Part shown: piece after piece, positions 1-8,437 of the stretch
Layout: each line of letters opens with the position of its first letter
Position numbering within the stretch: the stretch's first letter is position 1
Source: Opitutaceae bacterium
GTDB lineage: Bacteria > Verrucomicrobiota > Verrucomicrobiia > Opitutales > Opitutaceae
Reading direction: 5' to 3'
DNA length: 32,108 nucleotides
NCBI GenBank assembly: GCA_016794725.1
Contig: JAEUGZ010000594.1
Span: 1 to 32,108 of the forward strand
Notes under the pieces: model-generated
Seen by the model: the letters and a program-made list of their open reading frames with translations, nothing else
Databases searched by the model: none
Told to the model about the DNA's origin: nothing
Made by a program: the position numbers and the translations under genes

Positions 1-1290
1 GGCGTTGGGGTCGATGAACACCGAGCCGCGGCGGGCGGGACTGGCCGCCACCTGGTTGCCGCGTCCACCACCAAAGTCCGGCGTGTCAAAGTGAATGCCG
101 TCCTTCGAGGTCCAGACAGCCACGCCTTCTCGTCCCTCACCGTAGAGCCGGATCAGTCCGTCCTCATCTTCGATCACGGTGCTCCAGCCGGTGCCGGACG
201 GCAGCACCGTCTCCTCGATGCGCGCCGGATGCGCCGTGAACGTGGTGTTCGTCTGCCGCGCAATCAGGGCCTGATCGATGAACAGGTGCTTGTGACCGGC
301 CAGCTCCACGACCGGGCCCGCCGGCCGGCCGCCCGGGAATTGGAGCGGGGGGCCCTTCTTCAGAACGATCGGCGCGGGCGGAGCGCTGTAGCGGCGGGAA
401 AAACTTCCCGGGACCGGAAACGCCTCGCGGTAGAGGGCCTCGTCAGAAATGCGCACCTCGTCGAGCAGCGCCGCGAGCGGACGGCCCCAGACGGCATCGC
501 GCCCCAGGCTGACATAGTCCTCCTTGCCTTCCGGCAATGCCGCCAGTCGCGCCGCCACCGTGGCCTTCAGACGGCCGTCGAGGTAGTGGCGCACTTCGCC
601 CCGCGCCGCGTCATACACCACCGCGCAGTGGGTCCACTCCCGCAGGAGCTTCGCGCGGTCGGTCGGCAGGCGCGCCGTGACTCCGGCCGGTTGGTTGAAG
701 AGCCGGAATTCGTTCGCAGCCGGATCGAAGCTGAGCCGGGTGACCACGTCATTCTCGCCACGCGGTCCGGAACCTACTTCAAACACCACTCCCTCGGCCG
801 AGGCTTCCGTCGCAGCCTTGAGCCAGAATTCAAACGTGAAGTCGCCGCGACCGAGATTCAGCGACCCTTTCGTCGGGCTCGCGAAGGGCCAGCGCCGCAG
901 GTGGTCGTCACCATTGACGAAGGCGGCCGCAAACGTGGCGTTGAACCACGTCATCGGTTCGACCGTGCGGCCGGGCTTGCGCGGCGGCGTCTCGAGTCCA
1001 AACGCATAACGATTGGCATTGCTGAACTCCTCGTGGTCTTCGCGCCGTTTGAACGACGGATTGAATGGCACCGGCTCGACCGGCCGGAGCGCGCGGCCAA
1101 ATTTCCCCGGCACGAGAGAACCGCCGCGGCCAAACACGAGGAACCAGTCCTGCGGGCCCGCGTCATTGAGGATGGAACTGGGATAAAGCTGCTCCTGCTC
1201 GTCGAAGAGCCAGAGTGCGACTGTGCCAGCGGACAAGGAGGCGCCCGACGCGAGTGCGGCGACCGCCACCAGGGTGGTGCGAAGATTCAT
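1..1290 (-). CDS. Secreted LamG-domain protein with C-terminal glycosidase-like propeller, 3' end outside window
   Basis: The frame is open from an ATG at 1290 to base 1 without a stop, so 430 residues are visible and the C-terminus is missing. The N-terminus (MNLRTTLVAVAALASGASLSA) is a signal peptide. Residues of about 130-290 look like a LamG/concanavalin-A-type jelly roll: FTFEFWLKA strand, EWTHCAVVYD, HYLDGRLKA, and LLDEVRISDEALY near the end. From about residue 335 (HLFIDQALI, then VIEDEDGLIRLYGEGREGVAVWTSKDGIHFD) it resembles the start of a five-bladed propeller of the GH32/GH43 kind. The start overlaps the stop of the upstream PdxA-like gene in an ATGA, so it is the last visible gene of the LacI-led operon. 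Carbohydrate binding or hydrolysis is an inference; no catalytic residues can be assigned because the domain is cut. Confidence 0.75.
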   Translation of the reverse strand, partial: MNLRTTLVAVAALASGASLSAGTVALWLFDEQEQLYPSSILNDAGPQDWFLVFGRGGSLVPGKFGRALRPVEPVPFNPSFKRREDHEEFSNANRYAFGLETPPRKPGRTVEPMTWFNATFAAAFVNGDDHLRRWPFASPTKGSLNLGRGDFTFEFWLKAATEASAEGVVFEVGSGPRGENDVVTRLSFDPAANEFRLFNQPAGVTARLPTDRAKLLREWTHCAVVYDAARGEVRHYLDGRLKATVAARLAALPEGKEDYVSLGRDAVWGRPLAALLDEVRISDEALYREAFPVPGSFSRRYSAPPAPIVLKKGPPLQFPGGRPAGPVVELAGHKHLFIDQALIARQTNTTFTAHPARIEETVLPSGTGWSTVIEDEDGLIRLYGEGREGVAVWTSKDGIHFDTPDFGGGRGNQVAASPARRGSVFIDPNA

Positions 1291-2324
1291 CGAGTGGAAA
1301 GGGGACGCACCGCGGAGCCGGTCGCCCGCAGGCGGTTCCCGGCCATGGTGGCGGCGAGCTTGAGCGCGGCGACCAGGCTGCGTGGATCGCCGCGACCCGT
1401 GCCGGCGTTGGCGAAGTCCGTCCCATGCTCCACCGAGGTGCGGATGATGGGGAGTCCGAGGGTCACGTTCACGCCGAGCCAAATGCCGAGCATTTTCGCA
1501 GCGACATGGCCCTGGTCGTGGTACATCGCGAGGGCACAGTCGAACTCACCCTGCAACGTTCGGAAAAAAACGGTGTCGCCCGCATAGGGCCCGCTTACGC
1601 GCCAGCCCCGTGCGCGCGCCTCGGCCACGGCCGGGGCGATGTAGGTGATCTCCTCGTCGCCAAACAGGCCGCCCTCGCCCGCATGGGGATTGAGCCCGGC
1701 CACGGCCACGTGGGGATCGGCGATGCCGAGTTCCTGCACACCGGCACGGGCCAATTCGATGACCGCAAGGATCCGCTCGGGTCGTACCCGGTCAATCGCC
1801 TGACGCAGCGAGACGTGGGTGCTGACATGGCAGACGCGAAGTTTGTCCGCCACCAGCATCATGGTGACACGGGGGCGTCCACACAGCTCGGCCAGGAGTT
1901 CCGTGTGTCCATCGAACGCATGCCCGGCCGCGTGCAGGGCCGCCTTGTTCAGGGCGGACGTCACCACCGCATGGGTGCTTCCCGCCTGGGTGAGTTCGAC
2001 CGAGCGGCGGATGCAATCGTAGGCCGCCTGGCCCGCCTGCGCACTGATTTCGCCCCGCCTGAGCTTCGCCAGATCGACATTGCCGAGGTCAATCACATCC
2101 ACCGTCTCGGACTCGCCCGTCTGGGCGGGGTCCGTGATCACGCGCACGGAGGCCGTGCCCCCGGTAAACGATGCCGCCGCGCGCAGCACGCCTGCATCTC
2201 CGACCACGATGGGGCGGCAGACCGCGCGCACCTCGGGCAGGACGAGCGCCTTCATGATCAGCTCCGGACCGGTCCCGGCCGGATCGCCCATCGTGACCGC
2301 GAGAATGGGTTTGGCCTCGCTCAT
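1287..2324 (-). CDS. PdxA/PdxA2-family 4-phospho-hydroxyacid dehydrogenase
   Basis: 345 aa, a usual length for the PdxA family of NAD-dependent, metal-dependent oxidative decarboxylases. Seen directly: the N-terminal VTMGDPAGTGPE signature, FDGHTE, the three regions that carry the metal-binding histidines (STHVSLR, NPHAGEGG, YHDQGH) and the C-terminal IRTSVEHGTDFA block. In vitamin B6 synthesis PdxA oxidises 4-phosphohydroxy-L-threonine. PdxA2 paralogues act in catabolism of four-carbon sugar acids (threonate, erythronate) after phosphorylation by a DUF1537 kinase. The location between a DapA-like aldolase and a LamG protein in a LacI-led operon favours the catabolic type, but no DUF1537 kinase is visible here. 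Both ends overlap neighbours by 4 bp (ATGA). Confident of the family, not of the substrate. Confidence 0.9.
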   Translation of the reverse strand: MSEAKPILAVTMGDPAGTGPELIMKALVLPEVRAVCRPIVVGDAGVLRAAASFTGGTASVRVITDPAQTGESETVDVIDLGNVDLAKLRRGEISAQAGQAAYDCIRRSVELTQAGSTHAVVTSALNKAALHAAGHAFDGHTELLAELCGRPRVTMMLVADKLRVCHVSTHVSLRQAIDRVRPERILAVIELARAGVQELGIADPHVAVAGLNPHAGEGGLFGDEEITYIAPAVAEARARGWRVSGPYAGDTVFFRTLQGEFDCALAMYHDQGHVAAKMLGIWLGVNVTLGLPIIRTSVEHGTDFANAGTGRGDPRSLVAALKLAATMAGNRLRATGSAVRPLSTR

Positions 2325-3256
2325 ACCATCGCCTCCGCCACGGCTAGTTCCCGACGGATGATACCGAGTTCCTCGTCACTCACGGGCAGCAAGGGTGGAA
2401 ACACATGCCGTCCGCACAGGCCCTTGATTTCCAGGATTCCTTTGAGCGCGGCAAAGAGCTGGCTGATGGTCCGGCCCTTCTGATAGGTGGCATTGACCGC
2501 GTCGATCCGGCGCTGCACGGCATCGGCCGCCGGATCACCCGCCACCAGGCGATCCATCAGCTCTCGCATCAGTGACGGGGCGAAGTTTCCGCCGCCGGGA
2601 ACAAACCCGTCCGCTCCGGCGCGCATCGCGCGACTGGCCAGTGCGACCGAGCCGCAGACCACGGCAAAGTCCGCACGGCCCAGGAAACGACGCGCCAGTT
2701 CCTCCTGCCTCGTTCCATCAGGCTCCGAGTCCTTGATGCCCGCGATGCGCGGATGCAGGCTGAGCCGCTCCACCACGTCAAGCGGAATGCTCTGCTTGGT
2801 GGTCTGGGGAATATTGTAGAGGTACATCGGCCCGCCCGCCGCATCGGCCAGCCGGGAAAAGTAGGCCTCCATCATCTCGGGCGTGAGCGGATAATACGAC
2901 GGCAGATTGGCCACGACGGCATCGGCCCCGGCGGCGAGAAACTCGCGGGCGAGGGTCACGGAGTGGGCCGGGCAGGTGTCCCCGATCCCGCCAAACAACA
3001 GCGCCCGTCCGCGCACGGCCGCGGTCACCAGGTGTCCGATCCGGACACGCTGGGCCACGGTCAACGACGCGAACTCGCCGGTGGTGCCACAGAACATGAT
3101 GCCCTGGGTGCCGCCCGCGATGACGTGTTCAACCAGGCGCACCAGCGCCGTTTCGTCGATCTCGCCCGCAGCGGTCGCCGGCGTGAGCAGCGGTACGATG
3201 GAGATGCCGCGCAACTGGGCGCGGGACCGGCCGTGGACGGTGAGCAGTTTGGTCAT
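2321..3256 (-). CDS. DapA-family (dihydrodipicolinate synthase / N-acetylneuraminate lyase superfamily) aldolase
   Basis: 311 aa TIM-barrel class I aldolase. Visible motifs: GTTGEFASL (substrate carboxylate loop), YNIPQTTK around residues 147-154 with the conserved Tyr, and GIKDSE with the Schiff-base Lys near residue 174. True dihydrodipicolinate synthase has an Arg two residues after the YN(V/I)P motif that binds aspartate semialdehyde; here that position reads Thr. This argues against lysine biosynthesis and for a catabolic aldolase or dehydratase, for example one acting on a 2-keto-3-deoxy sugar acid. It overlaps both the alcohol dehydrogenase upstream and the PdxA-like gene downstream by 4 bp, which ties it to the same pathway. 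The precise reaction is not known. Confidence 0.88.
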   Translation of the reverse strand: MTKLLTVHGRSRAQLRGISIVPLLTPATAAGEIDETALVRLVEHVIAGGTQGIMFCGTTGEFASLTVAQRVRIGHLVTAAVRGRALLFGGIGDTCPAHSVTLAREFLAAGADAVVANLPSYYPLTPEMMEAYFSRLADAAGGPMYLYNIPQTTKQSIPLDVVERLSLHPRIAGIKDSEPDGTRQEELARRFLGRADFAVVCGSVALASRAMRAGADGFVPGGGNFAPSLMRELMDRLVAGDPAADAVQRRIDAVNATYQKGRTISQLFAALKGILEIKGLCGRHVFPPLLPVSDEELGIIRRELAVAEAMV

Positions 3257-4401
3257 AAGTAGGCTTCGCGATAAATCCGCTCCGCATCGGCAGCGGTGAG
3301 TTCGCGCGGGTTGTTGCGGAGCAGGCGGGTCACTTTCATGGCTTCTCCCGCCAGGCGCGGGAGATCGGCCTCGGGCACTCCGACATCACGCAGGCAGCGG
3401 GGTATGCCGCAGGCGCGGGCAAGCTCCTCCAGGCGACGCAGCCCGGCCTCGGCGGTGGCGATGTCGGTCGCTTCCCGCGGACAGCCAAGGGCGCAGGCCA
3501 GATCGGCATAGCGTCCGGGCATGGCGGGCAGGTTGAACCGGAACACGTGGGTCAGGAGCAGTGAATTGGCCACGCCGTGAGGCACGCGGTACTCGCCGCC
3601 GAGGGGATAGGAGAGCGCGTGCACGGCCGCGGTATTGACCGGTCCAAGACAAAGCCCGCCGTAGAGCGCCCCGAGCATCACGTCCGCCCGGGCGGCGCGG
3701 TCGCGTCCGTCGCGCACCGCAGCCTCGATGCTGCGGCCGATGCGGCGCACGCCCTCGAGCGCGTACACGTCCACAATCGGGTGCGCGTGCCGGTTGGCGT
3801 AGGCTTCAAGGCAATGAACCATCGCATCAATGCCCGTGGCGGCGGTCACCGCCGGCGGCATGGAGTGGGTGAGCTCCGGATCGCACACCGCCACGTCCGG
3901 CACCAGGTGCGGGCTGACCACGCCCTTTTTCAGGCGTTCGGTCTCATCGAGAAGGATCGCGTTGGGTGACACGTCAGCCCCCGTGCCCGCAGTGGTGGCC
4001 ACACAGACGAGCGGAAGCGCCCGGCCGGACAACAGTCCAATGCCGAACACCGCGCGCACCGTCTGGCGTCCGTCATGGAGCGCGGCCACGAGCTTCGCCA
4101 CGTCGAGCGGACTGCCTCCTCCCACCCCAACAATGACCGAGGGCTGCATGGCGCGGGCGGCCGCGGCGACCTGCTCAAACAGCGCAATCTCGGGCTCGCG
4201 GTCCACCAGCGCACAGACTTCGACCGTGAGTCCCGCCGCCCGCCAGGTGTCAAACAAGGCGGCCTGGGCCGCCGCCACCTGCGGGCTGGTGACCACAAAG
4301 AGGCGGGTCCAGCCGGCGCGCGTGAATTCCTCGGCCGCGGAGCGGCTGGTACCGTCGCCGAAGAGGATCCGGCGGGGTTGCTGCAGGATGACAGGCATCA
4401 T
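3253..4401 (-). CDS. Iron-containing (group III) alcohol dehydrogenase
   Basis: 382 aa with the ATG at 4401, whose ATGA overlaps the stop of the upstream sulfatase. An open frame runs on to 4548 but that part lies inside the sulfatase gene and is not conserved-looking. Family signs: N-terminal PRRILFGDGTS, the dinucleotide-binding VGVGGGSPLDVAK near residue 95, VATTAGTGADVSPNA, and the metal ligand set Asp and His in GIDAMVHCLEAY followed by His in AAVHALSYPLG and in RVPHG. Relatives interconvert alcohols and aldehydes or ketones with NAD(P) (lactaldehyde/propanediol, 1,3-propanediol and maleylacetate reductases). Inference: it oxidises or reduces a small intermediate in the operon's pathway, in the cytoplasm. 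A second ATG at 4398 is equally possible. Confidence 0.9.
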   Translation of the reverse strand: MMPVILQQPRRILFGDGTSRSAAEEFTRAGWTRLFVVTSPQVAAAQAALFDTWRAAGLTVEVCALVDREPEIALFEQVAAAARAMQPSVIVGVGGGSPLDVAKLVAALHDGRQTVRAVFGIGLLSGRALPLVCVATTAGTGADVSPNAILLDETERLKKGVVSPHLVPDVAVCDPELTHSMPPAVTAATGIDAMVHCLEAYANRHAHPIVDVYALEGVRRIGRSIEAAVRDGRDRAARADVMLGALYGGLCLGPVNTAAVHALSYPLGGEYRVPHGVANSLLLTHVFRFNLPAMPGRYADLACALGCPREATDIATAEAGLRRLEELARACGIPRCLRDVGVPEADLPRLAGEAMKVTRLLRNNPRELTAADAERIYREAYL

Positions 4402-5759
4402 AGGGTGTAGGGAGTGTCGGGATCGCCCGGCGGAGGAGACGCGCGCTGCCCGCCGCGCGACGCATCGAACGCGGGATTGGGCACCATCTCCTGCGCTCCG
4501 ACCGCTTTCCGCCAGGCACGGAGCCGCTCGAGCAGTGCGGCTGCGCACTCCGGCTCGCGGGATGCCAGGTTGACGGATTCGTCCGGATCGGTGGTGAGAT
4601 CGAAGAGCTCAACCGGATCACCCGAACGGGCCGCGCCCACCGTCTGCTCAAACCACTCGATGAGTTTCCAGCGACCGGAACGGATCGCCCCGCAGGGCGC
4701 ACGACCCAAGTGATGGTAGTGCGGATAATGCCAGCAGAGTTCGGCGTGCGGTGACGGTCCCGCCGGGTCGCGCAGCAGCGGCACCAGGCTGCTTCCATCC
4801 GACGACGGCAGCGGCGGGAGACCCGCCAGGTCCAGCAGGGTGGGCAGTATGTCTGTGCCGAACACCGGTGCTCGGATGACCCTGGGCTCGGACTGGGCAC
4901 CCGGCAATCTCAGCAGCAGGGGCACGCGGATGCCCCCCTCGTAGAGATCGGCCTTCGCCCCGCGCAGCGGCTTGCGCTCATCGCTGCGACCGAAGGCACC
5001 GTGGTCGGAGGTGAAGAGCACGAGGGTGTCACGCATGCGACCACTCCGATGCAACTCCTGGAGCAAACGTCCCATGCTGCGGTCCACCTGCGCCATCATG
5101 GCTGCGACCACGGGACGGTTGCAGTCCCGCTCCGCCCCCGCTTTGACCGCAAACCGGGCTACCTCCGCAGGCGCGGCAATCTCGGGCCGGTGCAGCGCAT
5201 TGTGGGCGACCACGCAGAGGAACGGTCGATCACGGGTCGCCCGCATGAAATCAACGGCGTCATTTGTGATCAGGTCGATGTGGTGCGGATCGGCGTCGGG
5301 ATCAGCGTCGGCCAGCGGCTTGCGGGTCACCCGCACCGCGTCAAATCCCTGGGATTCGGGGTCCATCGGCCGGCCCGGGCGGTAGTGATAGTCTGACGCC
5401 AGATGCCATTTGCCAAAGTGGCCGGTGGCATATCCATGCCGCTTGAACACATCACCCACGGTATCCACCTCGACCGGCAGGTGGGCCCGCCAGGGCGGGG
5501 TGAGCAGCCGGGGATTGGCCGGTTCCGTGCCCGGGATGTAGTTCGTCAGGTGCAGACGCGCCGGATGCAGGCTGGTGTAGAGGGCGGCGCGGGCGGGCGA
5601 ACACACCGGGCTCGCGCTGTAGGCGGTGTCAAACCGCACCCCTTCCCGCGCGAAGCGATCAAGATGCGGAGTCTCGTAAAACGGGTTTCCGCTGCAGCCC
5701 AGCTGGTGGACACCCATGTCGTCCACAATCACCAGGAGGATGTTCGGAGCACCGGACAT
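4398..5759 (-). CDS. Type I sulfatase without signal peptide
   Basis: 453 aa, alkaline-phosphatase fold. The N-terminus runs straight into the first core strand (ILLVIVDDMG with the metal Asp pair), so there is no export signal and the enzyme should be cytoplasmic. The active-site signature reads SPVCSPARAALYTS; the Cys would be converted to formylglycine. The usual LTG end of the motif is YTS here. Further on are GKWHLA, FLCVVAHNALHRPE, SDHGAFGRSDE and RGAKADLYEGGIRVPLL. It closely resembles the exported sulfatase at 14070-15497 along its whole length. It starts 3 bp after the stop of the SSS transporter, fitting hydrolysis of a sulfate ester after import. The maturase it needs is not in this window. 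Confidence 0.92.
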   Translation of the reverse strand: MSGAPNILLVIVDDMGVHQLGCSGNPFYETPHLDRFAREGVRFDTAYSASPVCSPARAALYTSLHPARLHLTNYIPGTEPANPRLLTPPWRAHLPVEVDTVGDVFKRHGYATGHFGKWHLASDYHYRPGRPMDPESQGFDAVRVTRKPLADADPDADPHHIDLITNDAVDFMRATRDRPFLCVVAHNALHRPEIAAPAEVARFAVKAGAERDCNRPVVAAMMAQVDRSMGRLLQELHRSGRMRDTLVLFTSDHGAFGRSDERKPLRGAKADLYEGGIRVPLLLRLPGAQSEPRVIRAPVFGTDILPTLLDLAGLPPLPSSDGSSLVPLLRDPAGPSPHAELCWHYPHYHHLGRAPCGAIRSGRWKLIEWFEQTVGAARSGDPVELFDLTTDPDESVNLASREPECAAALLERLRAWRKAVGAQEMVPNPAFDASRGGQRASPPPGDPDTPYTL

Positions 5760-5762
5760 GGT

Positions 5763-7319
5763 TCAGCGCGATGCGTTCGTCGCCGCCGCCCGGTACCAGT
5801 AGGTCAGCCGTTCGACGTCGGCCGGCCGGTATCCGCCCAGCAGCCGGCTCGCGATCCAGCCGGAGCCAAAGAGCACGAAGTGTCCGACCACTCCGATCAG
5901 GAGAGGGTTGAGCGGAAAGTTGAACCGGCCGAGGTCCAGCAGCCGGGAACCGGGCTGGGTGAAGATGGCCCACGCGGTATAGACGAGGCACACCGCCATG
6001 CCGACGTAGCACCCGCGTCGGGTGGCGGTCCGGCTGAAAAATCCGAGGCAAAACAGTCCCAGTGTGCCGCCAGCGAGGATGGAGGCGATCGTGACGACGC
6101 GTTCCATCAGGGGAGCCGAGTCGTCCTTCGGCAGGAGCAGCCAGGCCACGATGATGGTCAGCGCGCCTCCCACCACGACCATGACCCGTCCGCAGGTGAC
6201 CTGCGCCCGGTCGGACGCCTGCGGCACAAAGCGTCGGTAGTAGTCCGTCGTCAGCACGGTCGCCACGCTGCTCAGGTCGGCGCTCACCGTGGACATGGCG
6301 GCGGCGAGGATTGCCGCCACAACGACACCGAGCAGGCCGACCGGCATGTAGTGCGCGAGGAAATAGGGCATCACGCTGTCCGGCATCGGCGGCGGCGGCA
6401 TGTGACTGAGGGTGAAGAATCCGTTGAGACAGGCCCCGCAGAACATGAACAGGGCGAAGATCGGCACGCAGACGACGGCACTGAGGAATGCGGCCCGGCT
6501 GGCCGCCTTGTCGTCCTTGGCCACCAGGTATCGCTGCACCATGTGTTGATCAGTCGAATACCGGCGGGTCCACTGCACGGCGTAGGCGAGAATGAACAGC
6601 CACATGGTGTGATTCTCCTTGGCAAAGAGCAGGTCCCAGGAGAGTCCGCCGGTGCCCAGCGTGAGTTTGCCCTGCCGGTAGGTCTCCCCCACGACGGCAA
6701 AGGCCGGGCCGGCTTCCGGCGCAAACATGAGCCGGCCCAGGATGAAAAGACCGCCGACCATGAGCACGATGCCCTGGACCACATCGGTCCAGACCACGGC
6801 GGTCACTCCACCGACCATGGTGTAGAGAATCGTGAAAAGTCCCACCACCAGGATGACGGGCACCAGGTCCCAGCCCGTGAGCACATTCACCGCCAGCGCC
6901 GTCGTCAGCAGCGTGACCCCCAGGTCGAAGATCCGGTCGGCCAGAAAGCCGAACGAAGTGTAAAACCGGCCGCCCAGGCCAAAACGCTCGCCAATGTACT
7001 CATAGGCGCTCATCCGGACCACCCGGCGATAGAACGGGACGACGACCCGCGAAACGACCAGCAACACGAGCGGCACGGTCAGGTGCGGGATGAGCAGGAC
7101 CAGGCCCTTCTGGTAGGCTGTGCCCGGATGCCCCACGATCGTCCCGGTGCTGATGATCGTCGCCATCAGCGTGAAGGCGACCGCCCACATCGGAATGCTG
7201 CGGCTGGCGACGAAGTAACTTTCGGCGGTTTTCTGACCGCGGGAGACATAGATGCCAATGGCACCGATCGCCGCGAAATAGACGGCGATGATCGTCAGAT
7301 CGATGAAGGAGAGCGTCAC
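5763..7319 (-). CDS. SSS-family sodium/solute symporter
   Basis: 518 aa from a GTG at 7319. The open frame extends to 7412, but that part overlaps the upstream gene and is Arg/Ser-rich, whereas the GTG start leads directly into the first membrane helix (LTIIAVYFAAIGAIGIYVS). Roughly 13 hydrophobic segments follow, as usual for this family. Typical features are the loop after helix 1 (GQKTAESYFVASRSIPMWAV), the broken helix GTIVGHPGTAYQKG, and WTRRYSTDQHMVQRYLVAKD in the middle. Related proteins take up sugars, sialic acid or sugar acids with Na+. There is no clear Shine-Dalgarno site. The 25-bp gap upstream and 3-bp gap downstream place it in the operon, probably as importer of the substrate of the cytoplasmic sulfatase and the dehydrogenases. 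Confidence 0.9.
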   Translation of the reverse strand: MTLSFIDLTIIAVYFAAIGAIGIYVSRGQKTAESYFVASRSIPMWAVAFTLMATIISTGTIVGHPGTAYQKGLVLLIPHLTVPLVLLVVSRVVVPFYRRVVRMSAYEYIGERFGLGGRFYTSFGFLADRIFDLGVTLLTTALAVNVLTGWDLVPVILVVGLFTILYTMVGGVTAVVWTDVVQGIVLMVGGLFILGRLMFAPEAGPAFAVVGETYRQGKLTLGTGGLSWDLLFAKENHTMWLFILAYAVQWTRRYSTDQHMVQRYLVAKDDKAASRAAFLSAVVCVPIFALFMFCGACLNGFFTLSHMPPPPMPDSVMPYFLAHYMPVGLLGVVVAAILAAAMSTVSADLSSVATVLTTDYYRRFVPQASDRAQVTCGRVMVVVGGALTIIVAWLLLPKDDSAPLMERVVTIASILAGGTLGLFCLGFFSRTATRRGCYVGMAVCLVYTAWAIFTQPGSRLLDLGRFNFPLNPLLIGVVGHFVLFGSGWIASRLLGGYRPADVERLTYWYRAAATNASR

Positions 7320-7344
7320 GGGAGAAAGAGATTGCGAGGGGAAT

Positions 7345-8340
7345 TCACCACGGCATGACGCGCTTCGTGTGCTTCCGGCCGATCTCGGCCGCTTCCTGAC
7401 TGCCGCCGGCACCGATCATCACGCCCCAGTCGAGTCGCTGGATGACATTCCCGGGTAGCACATTGTCCAGGTAGGGCCGGCCCGCGCGTTTGCAGGCTGC
7501 GAGGACTTCGTCCACCACGACCTGCACATCCGGCGGCAGCGGGGGATCGGCCCGTCCTTCAAGGTGTCCGCGCAGCAGGCTCTGGTCGCGCGGACCCGCC
7601 TCGCCGAAGGCGACACCGGGGACGCGCAGGCTCGCGTCGGCGTTGCGGACGGCATGCGCGTCCTCCAGCTTCACCCCGAAAATGAGCTCGCCCTTGGGAT
7701 TGAGCGGCCAGGCGTCGGCGAGCTGGAAATACTCCTGCGGTTTCACCCCCCAGATGCTCGCCGGAAAGTTCTGGGATCCAAAGCCGCGGATTCCGTCCTC
7801 CAGGCCCGCGCCCACCCCCTGGGAGTGAATCGGATAACGCGCCTGACGGATGAACTCGCGCACGGCCTCGGGATCGCGAGCCCGGTTGAGATGGAGCCCG
7901 TGGATACCACAGGCGAGCGCCTGCTGGATCATCCAATGGTTGTTGCGCACGGTCTCGCGATCGAGTCCGAGCAGAGGCAGCGTGACGACGACGGCGGGCG
8001 TGCGATGTCCACTGGGAGTGGGACCTCCGGCGGCCAGTCCCTGCATGAACGCGCGCAGCAGGTTGAAGTCGAGCGGCGCGTGCTCCATGTCGTACATGAT
8101 CAAATCGGCCCAGGTCCGCGCGAGGGACTTGCCCAGGTCGAACATCTCCTGGGTGGTGCGGGCGGGATCCGTGCCGCGCGCCCCGTAGGTGTAGTACACG
8201 GGCTGGCCCGCCTCGAGCAATTCAATGACCTTGTTGATCCGCTTCGGCGCGCCATAGGCGACGGGATCCCCGCCGGCGCCACGCAACGGAACCAGCAGGA
8301 CCCAGACAGCGAGGAAGGAGAGCACTAAGTTCGATTTCAT
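7345..8340 (-). CDS. Exported HpcH/HpaI aldolase-like protein
   Basis: 331 aa from the ATG at 8340, chosen because it begins a clear signal peptide (MKSNLVLSFLAVWVLLVPLRGAGG); the open frame upstream to 8532 is low-complexity. The fold is suggested by DLIMYDMEHAPLD (the D-x-EH-x-P-x-D box of HpcH/HpaI class II aldolases), the long helix QQALACGIHGLHLNRARDPEA, RYPIHSQGVG and the acidic GVKLED segment. Family members are normally cytoplasmic and split 2-keto-3-deoxy acids. By eye the catalytic Arg of the V-R-x-P box is replaced (VVVTLP) and the R-G-x-G loop is changed. Export and altered motifs make normal aldolase activity doubtful. It sits between the beta-helix gene and the transporter gene. 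Confidence 0.8.
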   Translation of the reverse strand: MKSNLVLSFLAVWVLLVPLRGAGGDPVAYGAPKRINKVIELLEAGQPVYYTYGARGTDPARTTQEMFDLGKSLARTWADLIMYDMEHAPLDFNLLRAFMQGLAAGGPTPSGHRTPAVVVTLPLLGLDRETVRNNHWMIQQALACGIHGLHLNRARDPEAVREFIRQARYPIHSQGVGAGLEDGIRGFGSQNFPASIWGVKPQEYFQLADAWPLNPKGELIFGVKLEDAHAVRNADASLRVPGVAFGEAGPRDQSLLRGHLEGRADPPLPPDVQVVVDEVLAACKRAGRPYLDNVLPGNVIQRLDWGVMIGAGGSQEAAEIGRKHTKRVMPW

Positions 8341-8437
8341 GATTTCCGGTGCGAGGTTGTGAACGCCGGTGTCGGGCGCGTCGGCCGCTACCGGTCCAGA
8401 TCGTTGGGGGTTGGGAGTCGTCGGGGACCGGGCGTGA

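Noticed and set aside
91-1587. Long plus-strand open frame of 498 codons at the left end
   Set aside because: It is an antisense shadow of the LamG and PdxA-like genes: Arg-rich, without domain motifs, while the minus strand carries clear families.
1287-3256. Vitamin B6 (pdxA) and lysine (dapA) biosynthesis genes
   Set aside because: Operon context and the missing Arg in the DapA-like protein point to catabolic paralogues, so those gene symbols were not assigned.
5403-7358. Plus-strand open frame of 651 codons
   Set aside because: Antisense to the symporter and sulfatase genes; very rich in His, Arg, Asp and Gln, typical of a shadow in GC-rich DNA.
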